DNA of 64,000 nt, taken from the NCBI RefSeq assembly GCF_030272615.1, contig NC_081405.1, positions 476,290,008 through 476,354,007 on the forward strand, written 5' to 3'. This DNA is from Cryptomeria japonica (lineage: Eukaryota; Streptophyta; Pinopsida; Cupressales; Cupressaceae). The notes under the pieces are model-generated. The model was not told the origin of the DNA, made no database searches, and worked only from the letters and a program-made list of their open reading frames with translations. Positions 23,115-34,475 of the stretch are shown piece after piece (position 1 is the stretch's first letter; every line of letters starts with the position of its first letter). The position numbers and the translations under genes were made by a program.

Positions 23115-23618
23115 GATAAATAGAGAAATTTGAAAAATACCTTCGTAAATCAAAATTTAGGGCTTGCAAATTCCACTTCGCCACACACTCCTTCGGTTGC
23201 TGAAATATCGCTTTGTGTTCTACACTTGACCGATTGATATTAGCTTTTGATTCTTCTTCAAAGTTTTGAAAATTCTTCGACTTGCAATCCAAATCACTTT
23301 TCATCATTTAGCACTAAAGAACTTCGTTGCTCGAGAACTGATAAGTGAAAAATGACTTGAAAAAACCTTGTAAACAAGTTCTTCACCTACCATAATAAAT
23401 GCTCCACTATTAGGGTGTAAACCCTAATTTGCCTTTTACATTTCTGGTCTTCTACCAGTTGACAGGCATCACATACTAGTTAAGGCCTTTTACCAATGTA
23501 AACCGATGGTTCTAAACATTTCACCGTTTGCTCCCCATAAGCTTTTTTGATGCTTAGTTTGCCAGTTTAGTGACTTCCACACTATGTGTAGAAACCAGTT
23601 CTTCTTGAGACACTTCTT

Positions 23619-24821
23619 CTAGGTTTTCTTCATATCTGCTTGAATAGTTTCAACATCTATCTTTCCTTCCGAAGTGACTGGTATATCATCCGATATATTC
23701 TTTCTCGTTCTGCAGAATCTTGTTGTATGACCTGGTTTGTTGCAATGATAACAAACCATTCCAGGTGCTCTCTAAGGTCCATTGTTCATGTTTCCATTCT
23801 TCCTTCTACATGTTGCAGTAGTGTGACCACTACCAGGACAGATCAAACAGGTTGCTCTCCATCCGGTTGCTAGTTGATAGCCACTGCTTCTTGACTAATG
23901 ATTATAGGTATTAAACCAGATTGGGTTTTGGTTCCCAGAGGGTTCAGAAAAAACTCCTTGACTCCTTTGAGGATACCTTCCAGTGTTGTGCATGACAAAC
24001 CTGCATTCAAATGCTATATGCCCAAACTTGTTGCATGCATAACAAATACCATTGAATCTATTGGGTCTAGGCTTATCGTTTAAAAAATAAGGAAAATTAT
24101 TGTAAGCCTTACTTCTACATACATTAGCAGTGTGTCCTTCCTTGAGACAATTAAAGCAAACAGGTTTGAACTTTTGTTTACCTTTATCCTTTGGTCTTGG
24201 TTGCTTCTTTGATGCTCCATCTTTTGTTCTAGAGGTCTCACCTTCCTCATAATCAGAGAAACCAAGTCCATTGGTATTCTTTACCATTTTAGCTGATTCA
24301 AGCTTCTGCTCTAGCTTGACAATGCTCTTATTGAATTTGGCAAGTATTTCCTTTGACTCAGTAAGTTCTTTGGCAATAGCAGCATTAGATTCCTTCAAGG
24401 TTGCATTCTCAGAAATAGCCATGTTTATTTCACCTTGCATTTCCTCTTTTTCTACTTTTCTCTCTTGAAGATGAGCAGTAAGTGTACTGATCTCTTGCTT
24501 CAGCTTGGAGATCTCATGATCTTTTTCTTTTACTAGATCTTCATCTTTCCTCCGGTTCTCAAGCTCCAGACACATTCTAATAGTTAGTCCTTCAAGTTCC
24601 CTTCTTAGGTTGGCATTGGACTCATTCAGTTTTTCAACTTCTTGAACTAGGGCTTCCATGTCTGCTTCATCAGAAGAACTGTTTTCAGTTAGCTCCATCA
24701 GTTTTTCAACATGCTCTCTTCTTTTTGTTTGAGAGGCCTTATATTTGACTTTAAGTTCACCATAGACTTTCTTAGTCTGAGTGAGCCAATGAGTAAGTTC
24801 CCTCACACTGTATTCCCCCAT
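23619..24821 (-). pseudogene. Element B ORF1: coiled-coil, four-knuckle CCHC Gag-like protein
   Basis: The start MGEYSVREL at 24821 lies 37 nt inside the PBS; an upstream in-frame ATG is in the LTR and is unlikely. The frame runs 400 codons to a stop at 23619 and is broken only by two TAG codons, near 23893 and 23776, which look like former Gln codons. A long coiled coil comes first. Four intact knuckles follow: CFNCLKEGHTANVC, CYACNKFGHIAFEC, CLICPGSGHTTATC and CYHCNKPGHTTRFC. The linker sequence NTNGLGF is shared with element A (DTNGLGF), which confirms homology. A Gag or nucleocapsid role is inferred from knuckles and position. Confidence 0.8.
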
Positions 24822-24857
24822 ATCTATTTCAAAGTGGTTAGACTTATAGAAAGGTTG

Positions 24858-24869
24858 GCTCTGATACCA
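24858..24869 (-). promoter_or_regulatory. Element B primer binding site
   Basis: The reverse complement reads TGGTATCAGAGC, two bases inside the LTR, as in A and the copia elements. Confidence 0.88.
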
Positions 24870-24871
24870 AT

Positions 24872-25205
24872 TGATGAATACTAAGAGGGGGGGTGAATTA
24901 GTATACCAAAAAATACTAAACTCAAACACTTTAATAATCTAGCAGTAAACCGGTATAACAATTTAACTAACAAATTGGTTAACACAAATGCAAACCAAAT
25001 AGTGAGTAAGTCATTCACCCATAGAAGCACAATCACCATAACACAAGAGATTTTGACTTGGAAACCCAAATGGGAAAAACCACAGTGAGATGAAACTCAC
25101 AAGTAACTATCTGTAGAATAGTAACCAAACCGATTAAGGTCATACAATGTTCTTTACTAGAATAGATCCTGTTAGGAATCTCAATCTCTATTAGGAGATA
25201 AGTCT
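24872..25205 (-). repeat. Element B 5' LTR, truncated
   Basis: The stretch matches 12046-12379 closely, including the conserved GGTTTTTCCC block (25041-25100). Similarity stops at TTAGGAGATAAGTC; the following bases belong to PMD-1. Because B is read leftward, the missing part is its U3 region, so this copy lost its promoter. Confidence 0.85.
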
Positions 25206-26960
25206 ATGACTGTCAATGGTCTCATGCTCTGGTGCATCCTACTCTGGCACATCATGCACTAGTGCATCCTACTCTGGAAAATCCTATTGTGGTGCATGAA
25301 TCCCAATCCCCTCCTCACCACCAACCTATCCAACTGCTAGAATCTCCATTCGAGTAGCTCTCACAATCCGTCATCTAATAAGGAGAACATGATCCTCTAG
25401 ATCATCATCATCTCCACCATGCGCTGCAATAACCCTGGGGTCTGGTTAAATCTAACCAAAATCAATGCCTTTCCCGCAACCTCCATCCAGTCCAGTCACC
25501 CTACCTCCTCCTGTCAATGGCAACCCTCTCGGTGATCTCATACCTACCCTGCCATGCTCCCTCCTAATCCATCCAACATCCTTCCCACCCATAGGACATG
25601 GTCTCCCACTCCTACCAATCTGTCCAAACGATCCTCCACGAACTCTCAGTCGACCTCCCCTCTATCTAGGTCTACTACCACCACCACCTCCATCCCCACC
25701 CTCATCTCCATCTCCCCTAGCCTCCTAAGTAGCTTTGAGATCTCATCTCCATCTCTATCTCCTAAAAAATAGATCATCTGAATCATCATCCTCATCTCCT
25801 GAGATGGGAGGAGGATCTGTTGGATCAGTAATACGAGGAAATGGATGAGCTAATATATACTAAGCATAATCTGCACTAACCCCAGGATCAAGAATGTGCA
25901 ATCTCATATCATAAGCCACTCTTGGAGTAGTAAGAAACTTTGCATGAGCAATCTCAAATGATAATGAAGGTCCCTAATCTTGTCTATCTCTATAATGCCA
26001 AGCATATATTGTCACACTAGTAGGCATAGGCTAGATCATACCAAACTGTCTAACAATGCGACTAATCAACTGTCGCTCAACATTGTAAGGAGTCTGACCA
26101 ATGAGATATCTACTCTGCATGATAAATGGTAAGGTTCGTGCATCATCCATCCATGGCTCACAATCAACATATGTTCTCCAAGTAATGCTATCCAATGAAT
26201 CAAGCACCTAACGCCAATAATCCATCTTACCTAGCTTATGCTGAGTAAGGATACCTGCATAAAAATATACATATGGCTGCCTCTCTCCACGAACTTTGTG
26301 ATGGATAGGCTGAGTAACAACAATGTGCTCCCAACACCGAATCTACAATAAAGTTCATCCTGTAGATAAACTAGTACTCTCATCATACACCACTTGATGA
26401 AGATCATGATATAAATGTGCAAGCATGCAAACACCCCAAGCATATTGAGTACGATGATGCATCATACTCAGGAGAATCTTACCCCATCCAATAGAGAAAC
26501 CTCATGATCACCTATCAGGACAAATAAATCCTCTAATTAAACTAGCAAGAATCATAGGAAGAGTCTCGTAATACATCACCATATCCGCCCATCGTATCTC
26601 TCCTCTACCAATGCTATCATTAGCAAACACATCTCTGTAAGCCTCGATCCCAACACAATCCTTGAAAATCATACTGCACTAACTCGCTAGTCACTGGTAT
26701 GTGCATAATCCTATAGACATCCTTGAGCATCACAATAATATCACCCATGGGTAAGTGGAAAGTTTTATGCTCACCATGCCATCTCTCAGCTAACGTCATC
26801 AACAATCCTCTATTATGCGTAATCTCAAGCATATACAACAAATGACATAAACCATAGGCATCTATATGTCTAACCTCTGCCTGTGTCAACTCTGGCACAA
26901 AACGTGGTACTACCGGTAATTTCTCCCAACACTAGAGAACATCACGTTTCTCCTAGTTAT
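25206..26960 (-). pseudogene. PMD-1: plant mobile domain protein, main exon
   Basis: On the minus strand this is a decayed PMD (MAIN/MAIL1-type, Pfam PF10536 class) protein. The diagnostic segment lies at 26898-26620 (LAERWHGEHKTFHLPMGD and VMLKDVYRIMHIPV). Similarity to PMD-2 continues leftward through SRYLIGQTPYNVERQLI (near 26080) to a Gly/Arg/Asp-rich tail near 25750-25480. Many stops interrupt it. PMD proteins are plant-specific and often carried by transposons; their molecular function in elements is unknown. The 3' end is lost at the join with element B. Proline-rich open frames on the plus strand here are only antisense shadows. Confidence 0.8.
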
Positions 26961-26969
26961 CAAGAGAAT

Positions 26970-26970
<1 letters not shown>

Positions 26971-27001
<31 letters not shown>

Positions 27002-27002
27002 C
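26971..27002. repeat. (ATCA)n microsatellite
   Basis: About seven uninterrupted ATCA units occur here. A second, imperfect ATCA-rich patch lies near 27410-27470. Confidence 0.9.
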
Positions 27003-27300
27003 TATCAAATCTATTAAATCAAACTGAAGCAATCTACGCTATCTATCTATCAAATCAAAATAAAGCATTCTATGCTATCTAGCTATCAAATCAAATTGAA
27101 GCAATCTATGCTATCTATCTATCAAATAAAACTGAAACAATCTACGCTATCTATCTATCAAATCAAATTGAAACAATCTACGATATCTATCTATCAAATC
27201 AAACTAAAACAATCTACATCATTTATCTATCAAATCAAACTGAAGCAATCTACGCTAGTGATCTATCAAATCAAATTGAAGCAAATTAAGCTATCAAATC
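27003..27300. repeat. 36-bp minisatellite array
   Basis: About eight imperfect copies of a unit like CTATCTATCAAATCAAACTG plus AAGCAATCTACG follow each other. The period is visible as a 12-residue repeat in translation. The array lies in the presumed PMD-1 intron. There are no unique spacers, so it is not CRISPR-like. Confidence 0.9.
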
Positions 27301-27569
27301 ATTTTAAAACTTATTAATCATGGTTTTCTATCAATCACCGAGTTCAATCAAAACTTTGCTAAGCTCTTGCATTAGAAACTAAATCGGTTTCTTAACACTA
27401 ATCAATCAATCAAGCAATAAAAAATCAATCAATCAATCAAATCAATCACACAATCACTCAATTAGGTCCCTATTAATCTTCCATGTGCATTAAACACGTT
27501 AAATCTAATCATCCAAGTGATTTTTAGCTTTTGCACTTATCAAAAACATCAATTTTGAGCATTTGGAAT

Positions 27570-27880
27570 ATCCTATTGAGCAAAAGTGCTAAAATACAGC
27601 AAATGTGCTATATCTACATGAAAATGCGCTAAACTCAAACATATGCACTATTTTTTTGTGCAAACGCGCTAAACTTACGAACATATGCGCAAAACAAAGC
27701 AAAAGCGCTAATTTTGGCTACAAAAATGCTAACAAACGAAACATTTGTGCTATCTTATGCATATGCGCTAACATACTTAACATATGTGTTAACAAAAAGA
27801 TCATTTGCGCTAATCTATGCAAATGCACTAAACCTAATTGCATATGCACTAAAACAAAATGTAAAAGCGCTAATTTAAAA
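27570..27880. repeat. Degenerate GCGCTA-rich repeat tract
   Basis: Short units such as ATGCGCTAA, AAGCGCTAA and ATATGCACTA recur every 20-30 bp in A-rich DNA. Spacing is irregular. It also lies in the presumed PMD-1 intron. The 270 bp before it and 110 bp after it show nothing else. Confidence 0.7.
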
Positions 27881-27984
27881 TCGAAAAACACAAAAAATTA
27901 GAAAAATTCAAAAACGCGCCTAAAAACATAAAAATTTGCACGACAAGTTAAAAACAAAGCTCGGGATAAGATACATATCGGATA

Positions 27985-28048
27985 CCCATACTTGGTAGGT
28001 CGCTGATATCGCCAAACAAGCTCAAATCGATGGTTCTCCATAGGAATC
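27985..28048 (-). pseudogene. PMD-1 first exon (putative)
   Basis: The minus strand reads a short start segment containing ENHRFELVWRYQRP, matching the first-exon peptide of PMD-2 (HRFNRV..Y.RP at 44489-44554). This supports a small first exon separated from the main exon by a repeat-filled intron of about 1 kb. The splice donor is not certain. Confidence 0.55.
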
Positions 28049-28900
28049 ACCATTTCACCACCTCACCAAGAAAATTTTCTTCACAAGTTGACAAGGATAA
28101 CAATGAAATAAAAATTAACCTTGGTTAATTTTATATTTACTCTTTGGAAGTGCATCTAATGTTATTCGATGGGGCAATTTAATTTGTTTTGGTACAAATG
28201 AATTTAATTGACTAAATTTTTTATCAAATATCATGAGATTAATCATTCAAACTAGAGTTTTCAACAATTTCACGATCAATCTCCTGAGGGGGTACACAAT
28301 CAAGATTTTTAATCTCCAGGCACATTATCGAGACTTGATTTAATCTTTGAAACAATGTTGTCTCGACATCATTTCAAAGACGGGCAAAATGTATACACAT
28401 AAAAATGGCTATGAGCAATTAAATAAATATTTTATATTTATTTAATAATAATTCTTCTATTAAATAGTTAATTTGAAAAGATTAATTTATTTAATTCATT
28501 TTCATGTCTTTCTATTAATTAATATTCTATTAATTAATTCATCTATCATATTCCTCTAATTAATTAAATATCTAATTATCCTTTTAACCAAGTTAATTGA
28601 ATATCTAAATATTTAATTATCTTCTCCAAACAATTAAATATCTAATATTTAATAGTTATTCTCCTATCCTATAGTCTCAAATATTAAACTATTTAAATCC
28701 CTTTTCCAACTCATCTTCCATCTCCACTTCATCTTCCCTTTGCCAACTCATCAAACTTGTGGCTAAAGAAATTAATATTTCTTAAATATTAATTCATCAT
28801 TTATCTCCAACTTCCAAACTTAATGAATATTGTGTACGTACACATATTTCATAATGATCTCCTATATTCTCTCCAACACCCCTACATCTTAGGAAGGACT
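28049..28900 (-). repeat. PMD-1 leader and LTR-like flank
   Basis: The reverse complement of 28260-28400 matches the PMD-2 leader (44200-44330). Shared pieces include a TGTNTACA end, a GTTTCAAA stretch and a CCCCCTC..GAGATTG stretch. Beyond it, 28400-28680 is very AT-rich with ATTTATTTAAT units, like 44020-44190 in PMD-2. I read this as the end of an LTR followed by leader. The far LTR end cannot be placed. Confidence 0.55.
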
Positions 28901-29800
28901 TGAGTCCACTTGTCCTATCATGCCTAAATATTCTCCAACCATCCCTAGATTCCCTCAGTCAGCAACCCAGTCAAGGTGAGATGAGTGACACTTGTATTCT
29001 TCTTCCCCCTTTCTCTCAACCTTCCCCTTTGCTCACAACCATCCAAATCTGCAGATCTGATCAGGACCGTTGATCTAAGCCACATCATAGAATCCTCTCA
29101 AGGTCTATAAAATCAAGAGCTTCAGTTGAGAGAGTGTTAGTCTTCAAATTAATTTTTGCATCTGTGAGTTTTAATCTTGAAGCAAATAGTAATAGCATAA
29201 TCATATAGCAATTATCATTTTAGCATAATCATGTAGTATTTTCATATCATAGTATCAGTTAACTACCAATTATTAGTCCATTTTTCATATACCATCTATG
29301 AAGCTATCAGTGCATTGTCTGAAAGCACACAATCTACAACCAAGAACAGTGGAGTTAGGACACAATGAGACATAATACATGAAGGTAATATTAGTATTTT
29401 TTTTCATATGTACTTCATGCGGTTTCATTGGTTGAGTTTGGATTTCCTGTAACATTTCCATTTATATTGTGTGAAACTAACTTATTGCAGGTAACATCCT
29501 AAGGATAAAATTCAAGTCGACACAACTATTTTAAAAGGTGATTAGTCATTGGGATGCATGGCTCCGACTAGATTTTAGGGTTGGTCTGTTTGAAAAGGTG
29601 GCGTGTTGATAAAATGCATGGTACGGTGAAACACGTGGCAGTTTGGATGTGGTGACTGTGAGATCGTTTGGACAAATAAATGATAGCCACGTGGAAGATA
29701 CTTAAAGGGAGTTTGGAGATGAGTGAATTTACTAAGAGGGCCCACTTCAAAGACTAAAGAGACTAAAGAGCAATCAACTTTAAGTTGATCGGATGTGTCG
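28901..29800 (+). other. Probable 5' region of the gene D element
   Basis: No gene is visible. A TATA-like TCTATAAAATC at about 29105-29115 is followed by sequence that could be a transcribed leader toward gene D on the plus strand. CACGTGGC boxes occur near 29628 and 29690. No LTR partner was found in the window, so promoter status is inference only. Confidence 0.35.
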
Positions 29801-30150
29801 TGCTATTTTGCATGGTGAAGATGTGAGATGGATACCTTTCATGAAGTAGCAAAGAACCACTAGATGTGGCGGTCACGATTAGTTGAATAAACAAGTGGTC
29901 ACCATGAAGAATAGTGGTTGAGTGGATAGTGGATGATCCAATGGTTAGCGCTATTTTGCATGGAAAAGATGCAAGATTTTTATCCTTTGTGAAGCAACGA
30001 AAGGAAGGCGTGGCCCATTTCTAAGTAGGATGACTCAGGTAAGGTAAAGAATGTGCACATCTTTCAAGATCCAACAGATGGCGTTGTTTCACAATGAAAA
30101 GATGCAAGGTTTTTATCTTTCGCAAAGGAGCGAAAAGCAAGACACTTAGA
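29800..30150 (+). repeat. Three diverged copies of a ~140-bp leader repeat
   Basis: Units begin TGCTATTTTGCATGG (29801), CGCTATTTTGCATGG (29949) and GCGTTGTTTCACAATG (30081). Each continues with AAGATG..AG.TTTTATC and GCAACGAAA-like sequence. Spacings are 148 and 132 bp. They lie upstream of gene D in its leader. Confidence 0.65.
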
Positions 30151-30551
30151 AAATTCTTTGTGGTCCGTTGGAGCCATTTTTCGAATTCAATTACGAATTG
30201 ATTGCCAAAGCATGGGGTTTAAATATTTCTAGTCAATGCTCAGTTGTCGTAATAAGCTTCACATCAGCTGAAACTTTGGCATCATTTCAAAGAGTCTTAC
30301 AGAGGAACTAGTGCATAGAGTGATTTTTTGCAGGCAACAAGTAAGTTTCTGCATATTGCTTGACAGTTATAGTTTAAGTTGGTATCACTGGGTGCTTGAT
30401 TTCTTAGAAGTCTCTCTAAGTTTTAATTGAAATAACTATAATTCTGAGATGACACCGTGAAGAGATTTCACAGGGAAGGTAAATTACTAGGAGATGGCCA
30501 TTTGTGACAACTTTTTAGAACAATTAATTGTCTAGTAATGTCGCAGCTAAG
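30151..30551 (+). other. Gene D leader, no gene seen
   Basis: This is sequence between the leader repeats and the start of gene D. Candidate splice-like TTGCAG and GTAAGT sites occur (for example near 30330-30345), but nothing fixes them. In-frame stops close the gene D frame upstream at 30525. Confidence 0.4.
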
Positions 30552-30831
30552 ATGAAAGAATTGGTGCCCAAAGCTCCCTGTCTGAGAATTGACGATGATT
30601 TGTATGACAAAGGGAATTGTTTAAGGGATTCTCAAATAGGAATATTAGGTTTGAGACTTTTCAAAGTGGGATTTGGCTAGAGAAATTCCCCTGCTCCAAT
30701 GAATAGTATATGGGAGTTAGATGTTGGAAAGTTCATAGTCCCTGGGGTTTTCATGGATGTGGACCTGTTAACCCAAATTGTAAATAACTATGATCCTGTT
30801 ACTAGATGTGTGAGAAATGTAAATGGGGGGT
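30552..30831 (+). pseudogene. Gene D, N-terminal part (unknown protein)
   Basis: This is a frame of 93 codons from ATG 30552 (MKELVPKAPCLRIDDDLYD), with one TAG at 30678. It ends where element C is inserted. If element C and one copy of the GGGGT duplication are left out, the phase continues exactly into 38843. I do not recognise the protein. The segment is mixed hydrophobic and charged and looks like the start of a folded domain. Confidence 0.65.
30827..30831. repeat. Target site duplication of element C, left copy
   Basis: GGGGT precedes the TGTTAGG LTR end. The same five bases follow the right LTR at 38838-38842. Confidence 0.9.
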
Positions 30832-32027
30832 TGTTAGGTACAACTAGGAAAGCTAATGTATTGAGAGGGGAGGGGTGAATCAGTACTTCAAAACTTTTCT
30901 TGAAAAGCAATCTTACTGATAAACATAAATTGTAAACTGTTGATCTTATAATATAAAACTAACACATGATTATAGAAACAACATTCATACACATTTCACT
31001 CCATAACAGAAATATTTTTGTTACACAGAAACTCTATGTTAGAGAGAAAAACTATGGTGGGAATGGCACCCACAACTTCACTACTACAATAATAAAGGTT
31101 GCTCGGTTAGAGCTACATGTTTAGCTATTTCTGATAGCTTACCCTGTTAGGAGTATCAAGATATTTTAGATCTACCTTGCTAAAGGAATTTACAACACTT
31201 ATACAAAATGCTGCACTTGGTTAAAGGCTTTACAATTTATAGACTTTGTTAGAGTCTTTTACTTTGTTAAAGGTTTCTATTACAACTCAAATGATTCAAT
31301 AAAATCTTTACAAATATCTGCAACTTTACATCTGAAATGTTATAGCAGATTCTATGCGCTCAATATGAAATTACCTTGCTCATAGCATACCTCGGTAATA
31401 AATAAATCAACTTGGTAAACCCTTCTGTTTACTCTATCCCTTGAACTGTTCTCTAAAGACTTTCTCGATGACCTCTAAATATCTCTATCAGTCGTAGCAG
31501 TCACAACTCAATGTGTCCTCTTATGATTTTCCTTTTATCTTCTTCTATCACACATGTCTCTCTCTTTTGATTCTCAAATCTCTCTGTATAAATAGATCTC
31601 TGGGATGGTGATCTTGTTCATGCTTCAATCTTACAAACAAGATTCATCAAATGAATAATCATAGAAATTATTTCATTGGATAAACTTCCTCAAAATCATA
31701 CAAAATCTTGAAGTGCAATTCCCTATGTGATAACGGTTCCCTGTTCCTCGATTCTTGTAACACATTTCCACACATGTGTCCAGGTTCATTGAATCTGGTA
31801 ACATGTTTCTACTCAGTTTAGATTAATTGGTATACCTTCTTTGCTGCTCGGTAGACATAGAACATTACTTGGTAGACAGCTCAGTGTATACTTAACTCTA
31901 TGACGCCTTTCTTCTGTAACTGACTGCTTTAGTGCTTACCGACTGAATATTTCGGTAGTCTTAACTGACTAGAGTATATAGGATGACTTTGGGCATAAAA
32001 CTAATGACAAATTATTAAACAATAATA
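30832..32027 (-). repeat. Element C 3' LTR
   Basis: It pairs with 37648-38837. The terminal GATTCACCCC box lies near 30870-30882, and a diverged form of the shared block (sense AGTTTTTCTC) at 31022-31075. CGGTA/CTCGGT motifs are frequent, as in the copia LTR. Confidence 0.92.
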
Positions 32028-32041
32028 GTCTCCCCTTTTGA
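32028..32041 (-). promoter_or_regulatory. Element C polypurine tract
   Basis: The sense strand reads CAAAAGGGGAGAC directly before the 3' LTR. Further purine tracts upstream in sense lie at 32167-32175, 32231-32239 and 32321-32334. Confidence 0.75.
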
Positions 32042-32347
32042 CATTAGTTTGGTATGTTTGACAAAACTCCTTTCAAAGTCATAACTCAAAATCTATATAC
32101 TTGCAAAATTTGACTAGAATGATAGCATATATAATTGTCAATGAATAGTAACATATTCAAATATATACTCCCCTTATCAATATACAGTAATGCTCTTGTG
32201 ATCAATGCTCGGTGTTCGATCTGTGTTCTATGCTCCCCCTATCAAATTCAACTGTACATTCGAATACTCTATTCTGCTAGGTATACTGTACACTCGTATA
32301 CTCGATACATACTCGGTATACTCCCCCTTTTTTGACAAACATCAAAA

Positions 32348-34475
32348 CTAGTTACCATTAGGTGGAGGCACTTGGTCAAAAATAGACTTATACTTTGTAC
32401 TGGCATTGGTGAGAGCAGTGGAGAGTGCATCCTTGACACTGTCTGTTAAGGAATTCTGAGTTGTAATATCAGCTAACAGTGAAATCAAACCATCTAAAGT
32501 GCTTCCCTCTTGTTGAGTGGATAAGTGGGTAGCTCGGTTGATCTGCTCTTGGATTGATGATAAGTAGGGAATAAATAAGGTCTGAAGAGTCAGGATATCC
32601 ATCCTTATTTTGTGCTCTTCATTCTAAAGTTCTAACTAGTGAGCCATAAGAGTTTGCAGCTTGGTATAGAAATTTTGAATAAAATCTAGCTCGGTGGTCA
32701 ATGTATTGGAGAGATTGGTGATCTCTTGTTCAATAGCTTTGGTCTTATGCTTGACATCCTTAATAAATAATGAAAATGTACAGAGCTTTTGAAGTAAATA
32801 AAGAATATGTTTGAGTTGAGGGGACAACTCAACAATGAGTCTAACAAGCTTGACTTTACCTATGGCAATTGCTTTCTACACTTCTTCAATCATTTTGGCA
32901 GTCAACTCTTTTTCCTTCAACTTGCTTAGGTATTCGGATGCGTCTACTCCTGATGCTTCTAATTTAGTGAGTAGCTCATCCAGTTGCATATGGATGGTAA
33001 CATCTTTATTCAGGTAGCTTCAGGTAGCATGTTGGTCAATAATGCTTTAACCTTCTGAAGTACTCCGTTCTTCTTCTGAATAGCCATTTGTCTTTCTTGT
33101 TCTGCTTTGGCTTTACATAGTTCTCCAAATTCAATAAGTGCTTGCCCTTTCAGTTTTTAAATGTCCACATTTGACAACACAATAGGTTTTGACAGATCTA
33201 CCTTGAAACTATGCTTCTTCACCTTCTTTTCTTTGGATGATGAGGCTTTCACCGGTTGAACGAGTACAATGGCGTTGGAGGCTTGATCACTCTCAGTAGG
33301 TTGCTCGGTAGAGACAACACTTTTGTCAGTTTCCTTAGCCTCTAATGTGTCCTTCAGTGATTCTTTGCTTGGGGTCTCAGTGGCAATAGTTTCAGTGCAT
33401 GCAGGTGCTTGAGAAGTCTGTTCCCCGGTGGCCTGAGAAGTAGATTCTCCTTTTATAGACTGTTGACCCTCTTTGCCTTGATCAGTGTCCTGAGGTTTCT
33501 TGGTTGAAACTTGCTGAGTTACAGGAGGATAGGACTTTACTTGTTCCAAAACTGATTCACTAGATACCAGTTTGGCATAGGCATTTCCTTCTATCATCTC
33601 TTGTTTTGGTGCCTCAGTGTCCATGACATCCTCATCTTGTTGAATAGTTGAAGCAGGATCTTTCTCGGTAATGTCAACTATTTCAACTTCACCTTGAGTT
33701 TCTTCAGTCTGAATTCTAAAGATTTCTTGCCATTTTTCTTTTGTTTCCTTTTTGACTTCAAGATAAAGTCCATTCATCATTTTCAAGGCTCTATGCTTGA
33801 CTTGAAAGTTTGTCTGGTAGTTTTTCAAATGATTTCTAATATCATCTACCAACATGTTTGGAAAGAGATGTACTAAAACTCTTTCCCTTATCTATTTCTC
33901 TGAGTCCATAGCATATTTCCATCTGTTGTCAATGTGAGAATATAATGCATTTAGAAGAAAATTACTTACTTCCAATGGAACTACTCAAAATTTAAGAAGT
34001 GTACATACAACTGACTCTTCTATTTGTCTCTTTTCTTCTTTTGCTTGGGAGTCATATTTTACATACCTGAATGACCCAAATCCACCATATTGTTTTAATT
34101 TGGCACAAAAGTTGTCAACACTGTGTACATCTTCGTTGGTGCTTTTAACAATCTGAAATTTATTTTTGTCTTTAGACTCTGTGTCACTTGACTCCTTATT
34201 CAAAATGAGTCTCCTGGTCGATTTTCTATAAGTCTTAGTAACTTTAGGCAATTCAACCTTTTTCTATTTCTTACCGGGTGACACTGCAAATGATCTAGTG
34301 TTAGGGCGCTTCACTGGAGGAGTCGGTGATACCTTCAGTGTATCTTATTTCTTCCTTTTCAATATTTTTCCCTTTGGCAACTCGGTGCTCAGAGTAATTG
34401 TTGCTTCTTGGGCCTCAAATTCTTCCTCAATTGTGAGTTGAACACTCTTTATAGGAGTGGAGGTAGAACCTTCTA
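32348..34475 (-). pseudogene. Element C ORF2, linker and C-terminal coiled coil
   Basis: This is the continuation of ORF2 in another phase. A Lys/Thr/Ser-rich basic segment (34430-34200) is followed by an intact 232-codon piece (33855-33157), acidic and Thr/Gln/Glu rich and probably disordered. Two short helical pieces follow (32827-32636 and 32602-32348), with stops and frameshifts between. The layout of basic linker, acidic disordered part and C-terminal helices repeats that in A and B. It ends about 310 bp before the PPT. Confidence 0.6.

Larger units (their letters stand above)
12046..25205 (-). mobile_element. Element B: pol-less LTR retrotransposon (interrupted by A)
   Basis: Element B reads on the minus strand. 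It has a truncated 5' LTR (24872-25205), PBS (24858-24869), ORF1 (24821-23619), ORF2 (23114-21757 and 15270-13504), a PPT (13186-13199) and a 3' LTR (12046-13185). Element A is inserted in the linker of ORF2. No protease, RT, RNase H or integrase motif occurs on either strand of its own sequence. The right LTR stops after 334 bp and abuts PMD-1 DNA, so the outer target duplication is lost. Confidence 0.85.

Noticed and set aside
24822-24929. Upstream start of element B ORF1
   Set aside because: It lies in the LTR and across the PBS; the ATG at 24821 matches the start positions in A and C.
25465-25772. Proline-rich plus-strand open frames
   Set aside because: They are antisense to the Gly/Arg-rich tail of PMD-1, whose frame matches PMD-2.
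27003-27300. Possible CRISPR array
   Set aside because: Repeats are contiguous, imperfect and without unique spacers, and the DNA is plant nuclear; it is a minisatellite.
27605-27901. 98-codon Asn/Cys/Lys-rich frame
   Set aside because: It is produced by the GCGCTA repeat tract; no protein features.
29568-29750. 60-codon minus frame
   Set aside because: It lies in the noncoding leader region of gene D, with no motif and no conservation seen.
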